DNA from: JAAXGX01 sp965203565
GTDB taxonomy: Bacteria > Acidobacteriota > Vicinamibacteria > Vicinamibacterales > UBA8438
Direction: 5' to 3'
Length of the DNA: 64,000 bases
Assembly (NCBI GenBank): GCA_965203565.1
Contig: OZ241896.1
Location: forward strand, 2,852,001 to 2,916,000
Shown here one piece after another: positions 15,998 to 25,696 of the stretch. The position numbers and the translations under genes were made by a program. The number at the start of each line of letters is the position of its first letter. Position 1 is the first letter of the stretch. The notes below the pieces were generated by a model that saw only the letters and a program-made list of their open reading frames with translations, had not been told where the DNA came from and searched no databases.

Positions 15998-17505
15998 CCG
16001 ACACGTCGTTCGAGGAGTTCCGGGAGCGCGCCGGCGGCGGCGCGCTCGCGCCGGTCTGCAAGGAAGTGATGGCCGACCTGCTGACCCCGGTCTCGGCGTT
16101 CCTCAAGATCGCCGAGCACGCCGGCGACGCGTTCCTGCTCGAAAGCGTCGAGGGGGGCGAGCGGATCGCGCGGTACTCCTTCCTGGGCAAGGACCCGTTC
16201 ATGGTGCTCCGGGCCCGCGGGGGGCGCACGCTCGTCGAGCGCGGCGCCGAGCGCGAGGAGCGGCCGGAGCCGTTCCTCGACGTCCTGCGGGAGGTCATGG
16301 CGCGCCACCGGTCGGCGCCGGCGCCCGGAATGCCCCGGTTCACCGGCGGCGCCGTCGGATTCCTCGGGTACGAGGCGGCCGGCTGGTTCGAGCCGTCGCT
16401 CCTGCGGGCGTGGACGGAGCATGGGAAGACGGGCGCGCCGGACGCCGACGACGCGGTGTTCATGCTGTTCGACACGATTCTGGCCTTCGATCACCTCAAG
16501 CACCGGATTCTGATCATCGCGAACGCGGCGGTCGGCGACGGCCGCGGCCTGCGGGCGCGATACGACTTCGCCCGGGCCCGGATACGGTTCCTCGAACGCG
16601 AGCTCGAACGCCGCCTGTCCGAGCGCGGCGGCCCGGCGGCCGAAGATTTCGAAGTGCGGTCGAACACCACGCGCGCCGCGTTCGAGCGGAACGTGTCGCA
16701 GGCGCAGGAGCACATCCGGCGCGGCGACGTCTTCCAGGTGGTGCTGTCGCAACGGTTCGAGACGGCGGTGACGGTCGATCCGTTCACCGTCTATCGCACG
16801 CTGCGGTACGTGAACCCGTCGCCGTACATGTACTTCGTCCGGATGGGAGCGCGCGCGCTCGTCGGGTCGTCGCCGGAAATGCTGGTGCGCGCCGAAGGGA
16901 GCCGCGTCGAGACCCACCCGATAGCCGGCACGCGGCCCCGGGGGCTCGACGACGCCGAGGACGCCCGGCTCGCCGACGAGCTGCGGCGGAACGAGAAGGA
17001 GCGGGCGGAGCACGTCATGCTCGTAGACCTCGGACGGAACGACCTGGGCCGCGTCTGCCGGTTCGGGTCGGTGCAGGTCCCGTCGTACGTCGAGATCGAG
17101 CGGTACTCGCACGTCATGCACCTCGTCTCCCGCGTGGAGGGGGAGCTGACCGACGGCCGCGACCGTCTGGACGCGCTGGCCGCCTGCTTCCCGGCCGGGA
17201 CGGTGTCGGGCGCGCCGAAGATCCGGGCGATGGAGATCATCGCGGAGCTCGAGCCGGCGCCGCGGGGCATCTACGCCGGCGCGGTCGGCTACCTGGACTT
17301 CGCCGGGCGTCTCGACTGCTGCATCACCATCCGCACCATCCTGATCGAGGACGGCCGGGCGTACGTCCAGGCCGGCGCCGGCGTCGTCGCCGATTCGACT
17401 CCGGCGGCCGAGCACCAGGAGACGTGCGACAAGGCGTCGGCGCTGCTGCGGGCGCTCGAATTGGCCGAGCGCGGCCGGGGGCCGCGGAGCATGGGCGCGG
17501 AGTGA
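15994..17505 (+). CDS. trpE: Anthranilate synthase component I
   Basis: 503 residues. Chorismate-binding features are all present: GDVFQVVLSQRF, NPSPYMYFVR, SSPEMLVR, PIAGTRPRG, RNDLGRV, SHVMHLVS, and FPAGTVSGAPKIRAMEII near the C-terminus. With the glutaminase encoded next it converts chorismate and glutamine to anthranilate, the first committed step to tryptophan. The N-terminal Trp-binding LLES motif (AFLLESVEGGERIARYSFLG) is present, so feedback inhibition is likely. Its ATG overlaps the aroDE TGA and its TGA lies 5 bp before the trpG ATG. Confidence 0.95.
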   Translation: MTDTSFEEFRERAGGGALAPVCKEVMADLLTPVSAFLKIAEHAGDAFLLESVEGGERIARYSFLGKDPFMVLRARGGRTLVERGAEREERPEPFLDVLREVMARHRSAPAPGMPRFTGGAVGFLGYEAAGWFEPSLLRAWTEHGKTGAPDADDAVFMLFDTILAFDHLKHRILIIANAAVGDGRGLRARYDFARARIRFLERELERRLSERGGPAAEDFEVRSNTTRAAFERNVSQAQEHIRRGDVFQVVLSQRFETAVTVDPFTVYRTLRYVNPSPYMYFVRMGARALVGSSPEMLVRAEGSRVETHPIAGTRPRGLDDAEDARLADELRRNEKERAEHVMLVDLGRNDLGRVCRFGSVQVPSYVEIERYSHVMHLVSRVEGELTDGRDRLDALAACFPAGTVSGAPKIRAMEIIAELEPAPRGIYAGAVGYLDFAGRLDCCITIRTILIEDGRAYVQAGAGVVADSTPAAEHQETCDKASALLRALELAERGRGPRSMGAE

Positions 17506-17510
17506 GCGTC

Positions 17511-18076
<566 letters not shown>

Positions 18077-18092
<16 letters not shown>

Positions 18093-19099
18093 TCGAGAAG
18101 CTGCTCCGGCGCCGCGACCTGGCCGAGGAGGAGGCCGCCGCGGCGATGGAGGCGATCATGGACGGGCGGGCGTCGCCGCCGCAGATCGCCGGGCTGCTGA
18201 TCGGCCTGTCGATGAAGGGGGAGCGTCCGGCGGAGATCGTCGGGCTCGCCCGGACGATGCGGGCGAAGGCGGCGCCGCTGACGCGTTCGTTCACCGGCGT
18301 GTTCGACACGTGCGGGACCGGCGGCGACGGGCAGCGCACGTTCAACGTCTCCTCGCTCGCGGCGCTGGTCCTGGCGGCGCACGGCGTCCGTGTGGCGAAG
18401 CACGGGAACCGGTCGGTGTCGAGCCGGTGCGGCAGCGCCGACCTGTTCGAGGCGCTGGGGGTCGACCTGTCGGCCGCGCCCGCGGCGGTCGAGCGCTGCC
18501 TGACGGAGGTCGGAATCGCCTTCTTCTTCGCCCCTGCGTTCCATCCGTCGATGCGGCATGCGGCGCCGGTGCGCCGCGCGCTGGGCGTCCGGACGGCGTT
18601 CAACCTCCTGGGGCCGCTGACGAACCCGGCCGGGGCGGGGCGGCAGGTGGTCGGCGTGCCGCGGCCCGAGTACACCGACCTGCTCGCCCAGGCGCTCGCG
18701 CGTCTCGGCTCCGAGCGGGCGTGGGTGGTGCACGGCGCCGACGGCCTGGACGAAATTTCGGCGGCCGGCCATACGAAGGTGTCGGAGTGCCGCGGCGGCG
18801 AAGTGCGCACGTTCTACGTGGAGCCGGACGATTTCGGCGTCGATGCCGGCTCGATGGAGGACGTCCGGGTGGCGGACGTCGAGGACGGCGTTGCGACGGC
18901 CCGCGGCGTGCTGGCGGGCGAGGCCGGCGCCGCGCGGGACCTCGTCGTGGTCAACGCGGCGGCCGGCCTGCTCGTGGCCGGCAAGGCGCGGTCGCTGCGC
19001 GCCGGCGCGGAGATGGCGGCGGCGGCGCTCGACGACGGGTCGGCGGCGGCGGCGCTCGAAAAGCTGGCCGCCGCCTCGCGGGCGGCGGGTGAACGATGA
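18077..19099 (+). CDS. trpD: Anthranilate phosphoribosyltransferase
   Basis: 340 residues with a GTG start inside the trpG coding end. Motifs are DTCGTGGDGQRTFNVSS (PRPP-binding loop), KHGNRSVSSRCGSAD, the anthranilate site around FFFAPAFHPSMRHAAPVRR, and LGPLTNPAGA. It transfers phosphoribose to anthranilate in the third operon step for tryptophan. Length and motifs are standard. The last bases overlap trpC by 4 (ATGA). Confidence 0.95.
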
Positions 19100-19947
19100 C
19101 CGTCCCCGGCGCGCGCGGCGCGGCGGCCGGACAGACTCGGCCGGACCTGCTCGCGGCGATCGTCGCCGCGACGCGGCGCGAGGTCGCGGAGCGGGAGCGG
19201 CGGACGAGCCTGGCGGACGTCGAGCGGGCGGCGGCGCGGCGGGCGCCGCGGGCCGGCGCGTTCCGCGCGCGCCTCGCCGCCGCCGGCCGGTTCAACGTCA
19301 TCGCCGAGTGCAAGCGCCGATCGCCGTCGCGGGGCGTCCTCCGCGCGCGCTACCACCCGGACCGGATCGCACGGGAGTACGAAGCGGCCGGCGCCGCCGC
19401 CGTCTCGGTGCTGACCGAGCCGGCGTTCTTCGACGGCGCGCTGAGCCACCTGGAGTCGGTTCGGGCCGCGGTCGGGCTGCCGCTGCTGCGCAAGGACTTC
19501 ATCGTCTCCCGGTACCAGCTCGCCGAGGCGCGGGCGGCGGGCGCGGACGCGGCGCTGCTGATCGCGGCGGCGCTCGACGACGGCCGGCTCGGAGACCTGC
19601 TGCGGGCCGCCGCCGAGTACGGGCTGGCCGCCCTCGTCGAGGTCCACGACGCGGCCGAACTGGCGCGGGGACTGGCGGCGGGCGCGGAGATCGTCGGCGT
19701 GAACAACCGCAACCTGCGGACGCTCGACGTCGACGTGGAGGCTTCGCACAGGCTGATCAGCCGGATGCCGGAAGCGGCGGTGTCGGTGGCCGAGAGCGGG
19801 CTGCGCCGCGGGACCGATCTGGCCGAGCTGCGCCGGGCCGGCTGCGGCGCGTTCCTCGTCGGCGAGGCGCTGATGACCCGCACGAGCCCGGGCGCGGCGC
19901 TGCGGGCGCTGCTGGCCGAAGCGAACGAGGCGGCGGAGGCGGCTTGA
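19096..19947 (+). CDS. trpC: Indole-3-glycerol-phosphate synthase
   Basis: 283 residues, TIM barrel. FNVIAECKRRSPSRG carries the Glu-Lys catalytic pair, followed by SVLTEPAFFDG, LLRKDFIV with the second catalytic Lys, GVNNRNLRTLDVD and VAESGL. It converts CdRP to indole-3-glycerol phosphate. It is a single-function TrpC, with TrpF separate. Its TGA (19945-19947) directly abuts MITE B and is part of the element's target duplication, so the original last codons may have been slightly different. Confidence 0.95.
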   Translation: MTVPGARGAAAGQTRPDLLAAIVAATRREVAERERRTSLADVERAAARRAPRAGAFRARLAAAGRFNVIAECKRRSPSRGVLRARYHPDRIAREYEAAGAAAVSVLTEPAFFDGALSHLESVRAAVGLPLLRKDFIVSRYQLAEARAAGADAALLIAAALDDGRLGDLLRAAAEYGLAALVEVHDAAELARGLAAGAEIVGVNNRNLRTLDVDVEASHRLISRMPEAAVSVAESGLRRGTDLAELRRAGCGAFLVGEALMTRTSPGAALRALLAEANEAAEAA

Positions 19948-20105
19948 CAGCCCGTGGTGGAACCCCGCGGGGCGCTGAGAGCGGCGAGGCGCCCGGCTGA
20001 CAAGGCGTGAGGAGGACGCATATTGGGCATACGCAACCGACGAACAACGCCATCAGGCGGGATGCATCGCCGCTCGAATGCAGCGGGGATTTTCACCACG
20101 GGCTG
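19948..20105 (+). mobile_element. MITE B, fold-back element inserted between trpC and trpF
   Basis: 158 bp, near-identical to MITE A and in the same orientation, with ends CAGCCCGTGG/CCACGGGCTG. Flanks are TTGA (19944-19947) and TTGG (20106-20109), a 4-bp duplication with one changed base. It separates two genes that would otherwise touch or overlap within the trp operon. The transcript of the whole operon must carry the hairpin. Confidence 0.9.
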
Positions 20106-20111
20106 TTGGCG

Positions 20112-20798
20112 GTGGTGAAGGTCAAGATATGCGGCGTCACGCGCCTGCCGGACGCGCTCCTGGCGAGCGACCTCGGGGCGTCGGCGATCGGCTTCGTCTT
20201 CTGGGAGGGGAGCCCGCGGGCGGTCACGCCGGCCGACGCGGCGAAGATCGCGGCGCGGATTCCCCCGGACGTCGCGCCGGTCGGCGTGTTCGTGGACGCA
20301 GCGCCGGCGTGGGTCCGGGAGGTCGCCGCGCAGGTCGGTCTGGCGGCGGTCCAGCTCTACGGGAGCGGGACGGCGGACGACGACCCGGGCCTGCCGGTGC
20401 GCGTCATCCGGGCGGCGCCGGTCCGCACGCCGGCCGACGTCGATCGGGCGCTGCGGCTCCCGGAGCGGGTGACGGCGCTCGTCGACGCGCACGATCCGGT
20501 CCGTCGGGGCGGCTCCGGCCGGACGGCGGACTGGGCGCTGGCCGCCGCCGTCGCCGCCCGGCGCCGGATCTTCCTGGCGGGCGGGCTGCGGCCCGGCAAC
20601 GTGGCGGCGGCGATCGGGGCGGTCGGTCCGTACGGGATCGACGTGTCGTCCGGGGTCGAGGCGGCGCCGGGCGTCAAGGACCCCGGCAGGCTCCGGGCGT
20701 TCTTCGCGGCGGCGGCGGGCGCCGTACGGGCCGCGCCGACGGATGCGCGGAGTGAGACGCAGCGCCGTGCGGAAGGGACCGATGCAGCGCACTGTTGA
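20112..20798 (+). CDS. trpF: Phosphoribosylanthranilate isomerase
   Basis: 228 residues. It starts VKVKICGVTRLPDAL with the catalytic Cys in KICG, has a GVFVD segment, Asp in ALVDAHD, and FLAGGLRPGNVAAAI then GIDVSSGVE with the phosphate-binding loop. The start is one of two tandem GTG codons (20112, 20115), 6 bp beyond MITE B, so the ribosome-binding region is now formed by the element's end (no clear SD seen). The C-terminus runs about 20 residues past the usual end and overlaps trpB. Confidence 0.9.
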   Translation: MVKVKICGVTRLPDALLASDLGASAIGFVFWEGSPRAVTPADAAKIAARIPPDVAPVGVFVDAAPAWVREVAAQVGLAAVQLYGSGTADDDPGLPVRVIRAAPVRTPADVDRALRLPERVTALVDAHDPVRRGGSGRTADWALAAAVAARRRIFLAGGLRPGNVAAAIGAVGPYGIDVSSGVEAAPGVKDPGRLRAFFAAAAGAVRAAPTDARSETQRRAEGTDAAHC

Positions 20799-22011
20799 CG
20801 CGGCGACCCCGGCGTTCGGACAACGGGACCCGGACGAGCGGGGGTACTTCGGCCCGTACGGCGGCCGGTTCGTGCCCGAGACGCTGGTCGAGCCGGTCGA
20901 GGCGCTCGAACGCGCGTACCGGTCGGCGCGGCTCGACCCGGCGTTCGGCCGGGAGCTGTCGAAGCTGCTGACGGAGTACGGCGGCCGGCCGACGCCGATC
21001 TGGGAGGCCCGCCGGCTCGCGGCCGACGCCGGCGGGGCCCGCCTGTTCCTGAAGCGGGAGGACTTGGCGCATACCGGCGCCCACAAGATCAACAACGCGC
21101 TCGGCCAGGCGCTGCTGGCGGTCCGGATGGGGAAGACGCGCGTGGTGGCCGAGACCGGCGCGGGGCAGCACGGCGTGGCGACGGCGACCGCCTGCGCGCT
21201 GCTGGGACTCCGCTGCGACGTGTACATGGGGACGGAGGACGTGCGGCGTCAGGCGCTCAACGTCGTCCGGATGAACCTGCTGGGCGCGTCGGTGACCGGC
21301 GTGGAGGGAGGGAGCCGCACGCTGAAGGACGCCATCAACGAGGCGATGCGCGACTGGGTCACTAACGTCGGCGACACGTACTACCTGCTCGGCTCGGTCC
21401 TCGGTCCGCACCCGTACCCGCTGATGGTCCGGGAGTTCCAGTCGGTGATCGGCCGCGAGGCGCGGGCGCAGTTCACGGCGATGACCGGCGGCGCGCCCGA
21501 CGCGATCGTCGCCTGCGTGGGCGGCGGCAGCAACGCGCTCGGGATCTTCGACGGTTTCGTCGCCGACGAGTCGGTGCGGCTCGTGGGGGTCGAAGCCGGG
21601 GGGGAGCGGATCGCACGGGGCCGGCACGCGGCGCGGTTCGCGGCGGGGACCGCGGGCGTCCTGCAGGGGACCCGGAGCTACGTGCTGCAGGACGCGCACG
21701 GGAACATCGACGCGACCCATTCCGTCTCGGCCGGCCTCGACTACGCGGCGGTCGGGCCGGAGCACGCCTGGCTCCGCGACCTCGGGCGGGCCGAGTACAC
21801 CCACGTCTCCGATGCGGAGGCGCTGGCCGCGTTCGAGCGCCTCGGCCGCCTGGAGGGGATCCTCCCGGCGCTGGAGTCGGCGCACGCCGTCGCCCATGCG
21901 TGCGCGCTGGCGGCGGAGCTCGGTCCGGAGCGGACGATCCTGGTCAACCTGTCGGGGCGGGGCGACAAGGACGTCGAAACGATCCGCCGCCGGACGGCGG
22001 AGCAGCAGTAG
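20782..22011 (+). CDS. trpB: Tryptophan synthase beta chain
   Basis: 409 residues from ATG 20782, with GGAAGGG 5 bp upstream. Features are GYFGPYGGRFVPETL, the PLP Lys in LKREDLAHTGAHKINNALG, TGAGQHGVATATA, the phosphate loop ACVGGGSNALG, and VNLSGRGDKD at the end. It is the TrpB1 type that pairs with TrpA, condensing indole with serine. A start further upstream inside trpF is possible but lacks a ribosome site. Confidence 0.95.
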   Translation: MQRTVDAATPAFGQRDPDERGYFGPYGGRFVPETLVEPVEALERAYRSARLDPAFGRELSKLLTEYGGRPTPIWEARRLAADAGGARLFLKREDLAHTGAHKINNALGQALLAVRMGKTRVVAETGAGQHGVATATACALLGLRCDVYMGTEDVRRQALNVVRMNLLGASVTGVEGGSRTLKDAINEAMRDWVTNVGDTYYLLGSVLGPHPYPLMVREFQSVIGREARAQFTAMTGGAPDAIVACVGGGSNALGIFDGFVADESVRLVGVEAGGERIARGRHAARFAAGTAGVLQGTRSYVLQDAHGNIDATHSVSAGLDYAAVGPEHAWLRDLGRAEYTHVSDAEALAAFERLGRLEGILPALESAHAVAHACALAAELGPERTILVNLSGRGDKDVETIRRRTAEQQ

Positions 22012-22018
22012 GAGGAGG

Positions 22019-22819
22019 ATGTCGCGGATCGACGACGCGTTCGCGCGGCTGCGGTCGGACGGCCGGACCGGTCTGGTGACGTTCGTCACGGCCGGCGACC
22101 CGGACCTGGAGCGTTCGGCGGTCGTGCTGGAGACGCTCGGCCGGGCCGGGGCGGACGTGATCGAGGTCGGCGTTCCGTTCTCCGACCCGCTGGCGGACGG
22201 CCCGGCGATCCAGCGTTCGTCGGAGCGTGCGCTCGCCGCCGGCGCGACGCTGGCGTCGAGCCTCGACCTGGTGGCGCGCGTGCGGCCCCGGATCGCGGCG
22301 GGGGTGGTGATCTTCAGCTACGCCAATCCGGTGCTGGCGATGGGACTCGACCGGTTCGTGCGGCGGGCGGCCGACGCAGGCGTCGACGGGGTGCTGGTGC
22401 TCGATCTGCCGATAGAGGAGTCGGGCGGTCTGCGGGACGCGGCGGCGCAGGCTGCGATAGACCCGATATTCCTCCTCAGTCCGACCACGACGCCGGCGAG
22501 GATCCGGCGTGCGGCGGCGCTGGGCCGGGGGTTTCTGTACGGCATATCGCGGTTGGGCGTCACCGGCGAGCGCGATACGATCGCGGACGGCGCCCGCGAG
22601 CTGGTCGACAGGATCCGGGCGGCGACCGACCTGCCCGTCGCGCTCGGCTTCGGCATCTCGCGTCCGGAGCACGTGGCGGAGGTCGGCCGGTGGGCGGACG
22701 CCGCGGTGGTCGGGAGCGGGCTGGTCAACACGGTCGCGCGCGCGTCGAGCGGCGACCTGGCGGGCGAGGTGGAGCGGTACGTTCGATGGCTGAAGAACGG
22801 GAGTTCGACGAACCAATGA
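22019..22819 (+). CDS. trpA: Tryptophan synthase alpha chain
   Basis: 266 residues with GGAGGAGG directly before ATG 22019. VTFVTAGDPD, the catalytic Glu in DVIEVGVPFSDPLADGPAIQ, Asp in GVLVLDLPIEE, and YGISRLGVTG are all conserved. It cleaves indole-3-glycerol phosphate and channels indole to TrpB. It starts 7 bp after trpB and overlaps the chorismate mutase gene by ATGA. Confidence 0.95.
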   Translation: MSRIDDAFARLRSDGRTGLVTFVTAGDPDLERSAVVLETLGRAGADVIEVGVPFSDPLADGPAIQRSSERALAAGATLASSLDLVARVRPRIAAGVVIFSYANPVLAMGLDRFVRRAADAGVDGVLVLDLPIEESGGLRDAAAQAAIDPIFLLSPTTTPARIRRAAALGRGFLYGISRLGVTGERDTIADGARELVDRIRAATDLPVALGFGISRPEHVAEVGRWADAAVVGSGLVNTVARASSGDLAGEVERYVRWLKNGSSTNQ

Positions 22820-23139
22820 CGAAGCAGCCGGAAGACCGGACACGCGGAGGGAGCGCAGCGGCGGGCGGCGTCACGGACCGGATGGAGCAGGTCCGGGAGC
22901 GGATCGACCGGCTGGATGCGGAGATCGTCCGGTTGCTGAACGCCCGCGCCGAGTGCGCGCTGGAGCTCGGCCGGCTGAAGCAGTCGGCAGGTCTCGACAC
23001 GTACCAGCCGGAACGGGAGATCACGGTGCTCGAGCAGGCCCGGGCGGCGAACGCAGGGCCGCTCGACGCCGACGCGATCACACGCCTGTTCGAGCGGATC
23101 ATCGACGAGAACCGCCGGCTCGAACGGTTGCAGGAATAG
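22816..23139 (+). CDS. aroQ: Chorismate mutase, AroQ class
   Basis: 107 residues. After a low-complexity N-terminus of about 20 residues it reads RERIDRLDAEIVRLLNARAE, the first helix of monofunctional AroQ mutases with the conserved Arg and Asp-Leu-Leu pattern, then Lys in GRLKQSAG, and an Arg/Glu-rich third helix. It diverts chorismate to prephenate for Phe and Tyr. It lies between trpA and the DAHP synthase gene, overlapping the former. Confidence 0.9.
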   Translation: MTKQPEDRTRGGSAAAGGVTDRMEQVRERIDRLDAEIVRLLNARAECALELGRLKQSAGLDTYQPEREITVLEQARAANAGPLDADAITRLFERIIDENRRLERLQE

Positions 23140-23200
23140 CGGATCAGGAGCGTCGCCGCATGCGGCGGGAATGGCGGGAAGAACGGGGGAGGCGCGGGAA

Positions 23201-24250
23201 ATGGTTATCGTCATGGAAGAGCGGGCGTCGGAGGATCAGATTCAGCACGTCATCGCGACGGTGGTCGAGAAAGGTTTCGACGTCCACCGTTCGACCGGAG
23301 CGTTGCGGACGGTGCTGGGCGCCGTCGGCGGGAACCGCGCGTTCGACACGCGGCTGATCGAAGTGATGGACGGCGTGCACGAAGTGCTCAGGATCACCGA
23401 GCCGTACAAGCTGGCGAGCCGGACGTTCAAGCCGGAGAGCACGGTGGTGTCTATCGGCGACGTCCGGATCGGCGGCGACGAGGTGATCGTCATCGCGGGG
23501 CCGTGCTCCGCGGAGACCGAGGAGCAGGTGGAGGCGGCCGCCGCGGTGCTTGCGAAGGCCGGCGCCAAGATGCTCCGGGGCGGCGCGTTCAAGCCGCGGA
23601 GCTCGCCGTACAGCTTCCAGGGGCTGGGCGAGGAAGGACTGCGCATCCTCCGGGCCGCGGCCGACCGGCGCCGCCTGAAGCTGGTGTCCGAGGTGATGGA
23701 CGTCAGCCAGATCGAGCTGGTGGCCCGGTACGCCGACATGCTGCAGGTCGGCGCCCGGAACATGCAGAACTTCACCCTCCTGCGCGAGCTCGGCAAGACG
23801 AGGACGCCGGTGCTGCTCAAGCGGGGGATCTCCGCCACTGTCGAGGAGTGGCTCCTGTCGGCGGAGTACGTGCTGTCGGGCGGCAACACCGACGTGGTGC
23901 TGTGCGAACGCGGGATCCGGACGTTCGAACGGCACACGCGGAACACGCTCGACATTTCCGCCGTTCCGGTGGTCCACAAGCTGAGTCACCTGCCGATCAT
24001 CGTCGATCCGAGCCACGGGGTCGGCCTGCGCGACAAGGTGGCGCCGATGGCGCGGGCGGCGGTCGCGGCCGGGGCGGACGCGCTCATCATCGAGGTGCAT
24101 CCGGATCCGGACCATGCGCTGAGCGACGGGGCGCAGTCGCTGTTCCCGGAGCAGTTCGAGCGCCTGATGGCCGAGCTCCGGATCATCGCGCCGGCGATCG
24201 GCCGAAGCATCTGCGTCGAGCCGGTTCCGCGGCGCGGGTGGGGGACCTGA
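23201..24250 (+). CDS. aroF: 3-deoxy-7-phosphoheptulonate synthase (AroA-beta type)
   Basis: 349 residues from ATG 23201. Residues 1-75 form the ferredoxin-like regulatory domain (VIVMEERASEDQIQHVIA), and the rest is the KDO8PS-like catalytic barrel with VIAGPCSAE, RGGAFKPRSSPYSFQG, QVGARNMQNFTLL, LLKRGISATVEEWL and DPSHGVGLRDKV. It makes the first intermediate of the shikimate pathway from PEP and erythrose-4-phosphate. The N-terminal domain suggests feedback control by Tyr/Phe, as in the Thermotoga enzyme. An in-frame ATG at 23171 would add 10 residues. The gene lies 61 bp after aroQ. Confidence 0.93.
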   Translation: MVIVMEERASEDQIQHVIATVVEKGFDVHRSTGALRTVLGAVGGNRAFDTRLIEVMDGVHEVLRITEPYKLASRTFKPESTVVSIGDVRIGGDEVIVIAGPCSAETEEQVEAAAAVLAKAGAKMLRGGAFKPRSSPYSFQGLGEEGLRILRAAADRRRLKLVSEVMDVSQIELVARYADMLQVGARNMQNFTLLRELGKTRTPVLLKRGISATVEEWLLSAEYVLSGGNTDVVLCERGIRTFERHTRNTLDISAVPVVHKLSHLPIIVDPSHGVGLRDKVAPMARAAVAAGADALIIEVHPDPDHALSDGAQSLFPEQFERLMAELRIIAPAIGRSICVEPVPRRGWGT

Positions 24251-24258
24251 CCGGCGCG

Positions 24259-25197
24259 ATGACGGACGCGAGACGCCGGCTTCCGGTCGTCCAGCCCGGC
24301 GCGCGGCGGGCCGCCCGCGGGGGGGATCCCCCGATCTTCGACAAGGTCGCGATCGTCGGGCTGGGCCTGGTCGGAGGCTCGATCGCGCTCGCCGCGCGGG
24401 AGCGCTGGCCGGACGGGATGGTGATCGGGGTCGACGGCAAGGAGGTGCTGGAGCTGGCGATGGTGCGGCGCGCCATCGACGTGGCGGCCGACGACCCGGT
24501 GGTGATCGCCGAGGCGGACTTGGTCATCCTGGCGGCGCCGGTCCGCCGGAACCTCGATCTGCTGGAAGACCTCGACCGCCACGTGACGGGACCGGCCGTC
24601 GTGACGGACGTCGGGAGCACGAAGCGGGAGATCGTCGAGCGCGCGCGGTCGCTCCCGCCGCGGCTGACGTTCGTCGGCGGCCATCCGCTCGGCGGCGCGC
24701 CCCGCGGAGGGCTCGGGCATGCGCGGCCGGACCTGTTCGCAGGCCGCCCGTGGCTGTTCACGCCGACCGGCGACGCGGCCGGCCCCGCGCTGGACCGGCT
24801 GCAGCGGTTCGTGGAAGGGCTCGGCGCGGCGCCGCACCTGATGCCGCCGGCGGAGCACGACCGCCTGCTGGCGTTCCTCAGCCACCTGCCCCAGCTCGCG
24901 GCCAGCGCGCTGATGCACGTGGTCGGCGGCGCCGCCGGCGCCGACGGACTGGCGCTGGCCGGCCGAGGACTGGCCGACACGACGCGGCTCGCCTCCAGCC
25001 CGGCCGACATCTGGCGCGACATCTGCGCGAGCAACGCCGACGAGATCGGCCGCGCCCTCGACGCGTTCATCGCCGAGCTGCAGCGGCTGCGCGAGCATCT
25101 CGACACGGACGCGGACGTCGACCGCCTGTTCGAGTCGGCGGCGTCCTGGCGCGCGGTGCTGGCGGAGCGGGCCGGCGGGCGGCGCGCTGGGTCGTGA
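24259..25197 (+). CDS. tyrA: Prephenate dehydrogenase
   Basis: 312 residues. After about 25 variable residues comes VAIVGLGLVGGSIALA, the NAD-binding loop of TyrA, then ILAAPVRRNLDLL, VVTDVGSTKREIV, FVGGHPLGGAPRGG and SHLPQLAASALM, all in the usual order. It oxidatively decarboxylates prephenate to hydroxyphenylpyruvate for tyrosine. There is no ACT domain, so inhibition must occur elsewhere. It starts 8 bp after aroF. Confidence 0.92.
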   Translation: MTDARRRLPVVQPGARRAARGGDPPIFDKVAIVGLGLVGGSIALAARERWPDGMVIGVDGKEVLELAMVRRAIDVAADDPVVIAEADLVILAAPVRRNLDLLEDLDRHVTGPAVVTDVGSTKREIVERARSLPPRLTFVGGHPLGGAPRGGLGHARPDLFAGRPWLFTPTGDAAGPALDRLQRFVEGLGAAPHLMPPAEHDRLLAFLSHLPQLAASALMHVVGGAAGADGLALAGRGLADTTRLASSPADIWRDICASNADEIGRALDAFIAELQRLREHLDTDADVDRLFESAASWRAVLAERAGGRRAGS

Positions 25198-25266
25198 CAG
25201 CTCGCCCGCTGCGGGCGGACCGTGGGCGATAGAACCGGAGCGCGCGGCGGCGGGCGGGCGGGCGGC

Positions 25267-25671
25267 ATGGCGATCCGGCGCCGGGCCGTGGACGCCGTGC
25301 TCCGGCACGCGCGGGACGATCTGCCGAACGAGTGCTGCGGACTCCTGATCGGCGGCTCCGGCCTGATCGACCGCGCCGCGCGGGCGCGGAACCTCCGCCC
25401 GGCGCCGGACCGGTACCTGGTCGATCCGGCCGACCACTGCGCCGCGATCCGGTCCGCCCGCGCCGCCGGCCTCCGCGTGGTCGGCGTCTACCACTCGCAC
25501 CCGGCCGGTCCGCTCGCGCCGTCGGCGGTCGACCGGCGCGAGGCGTCGTACCGGGAGTTCGTCTACCTGATCGTGACGGCCCGCGGCGGGCTCGGCGACG
25601 GGAAGCGGATCGCCGGCTACCGGCTGAGAGGCGCCGGATTCGAGGAGATCGCCCTGGAAGTCGTTCCCTGA
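25267..25671 (+). CDS. JAMM/MPN-domain metalloprotease (M67 family)
   Basis: 134 residues from ATG 25267; a start at 25222 is possible. It carries LPNECCGLLIGG with the catalytic Glu and VYHSHPAGPLAPSAVD, which matches His-x-His-x(10)-Asp of zinc JAMM proteases. Bacterial members often process ubiquitin-like sulfur carriers (for example in cysteine or thiamine routes). No such carrier gene is visible nearby. It is the last gene of the aromatic operon, 69 bp after tyrA, and converges with the next gene. Confidence 0.88.
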   Translation: MAIRRRAVDAVLRHARDDLPNECCGLLIGGSGLIDRAARARNLRPAPDRYLVDPADHCAAIRSARAAGLRVVGVYHSHPAGPLAPSAVDRREASYREFVYLIVTARGGLGDGKRIAGYRLRGAGFEEIALEVVP

Positions 25672-25696
25672 CGGGGCGTCCCGGCGCCGGCGCCGT

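Noticed and set aside
24183..25500. Long minus-strand frames opposite tyrA and the JAMM gene
   Set aside because: They lack motifs and are rich in Arg, Pro and Ala, the usual shadow composition of this GC-rich coding DNA.
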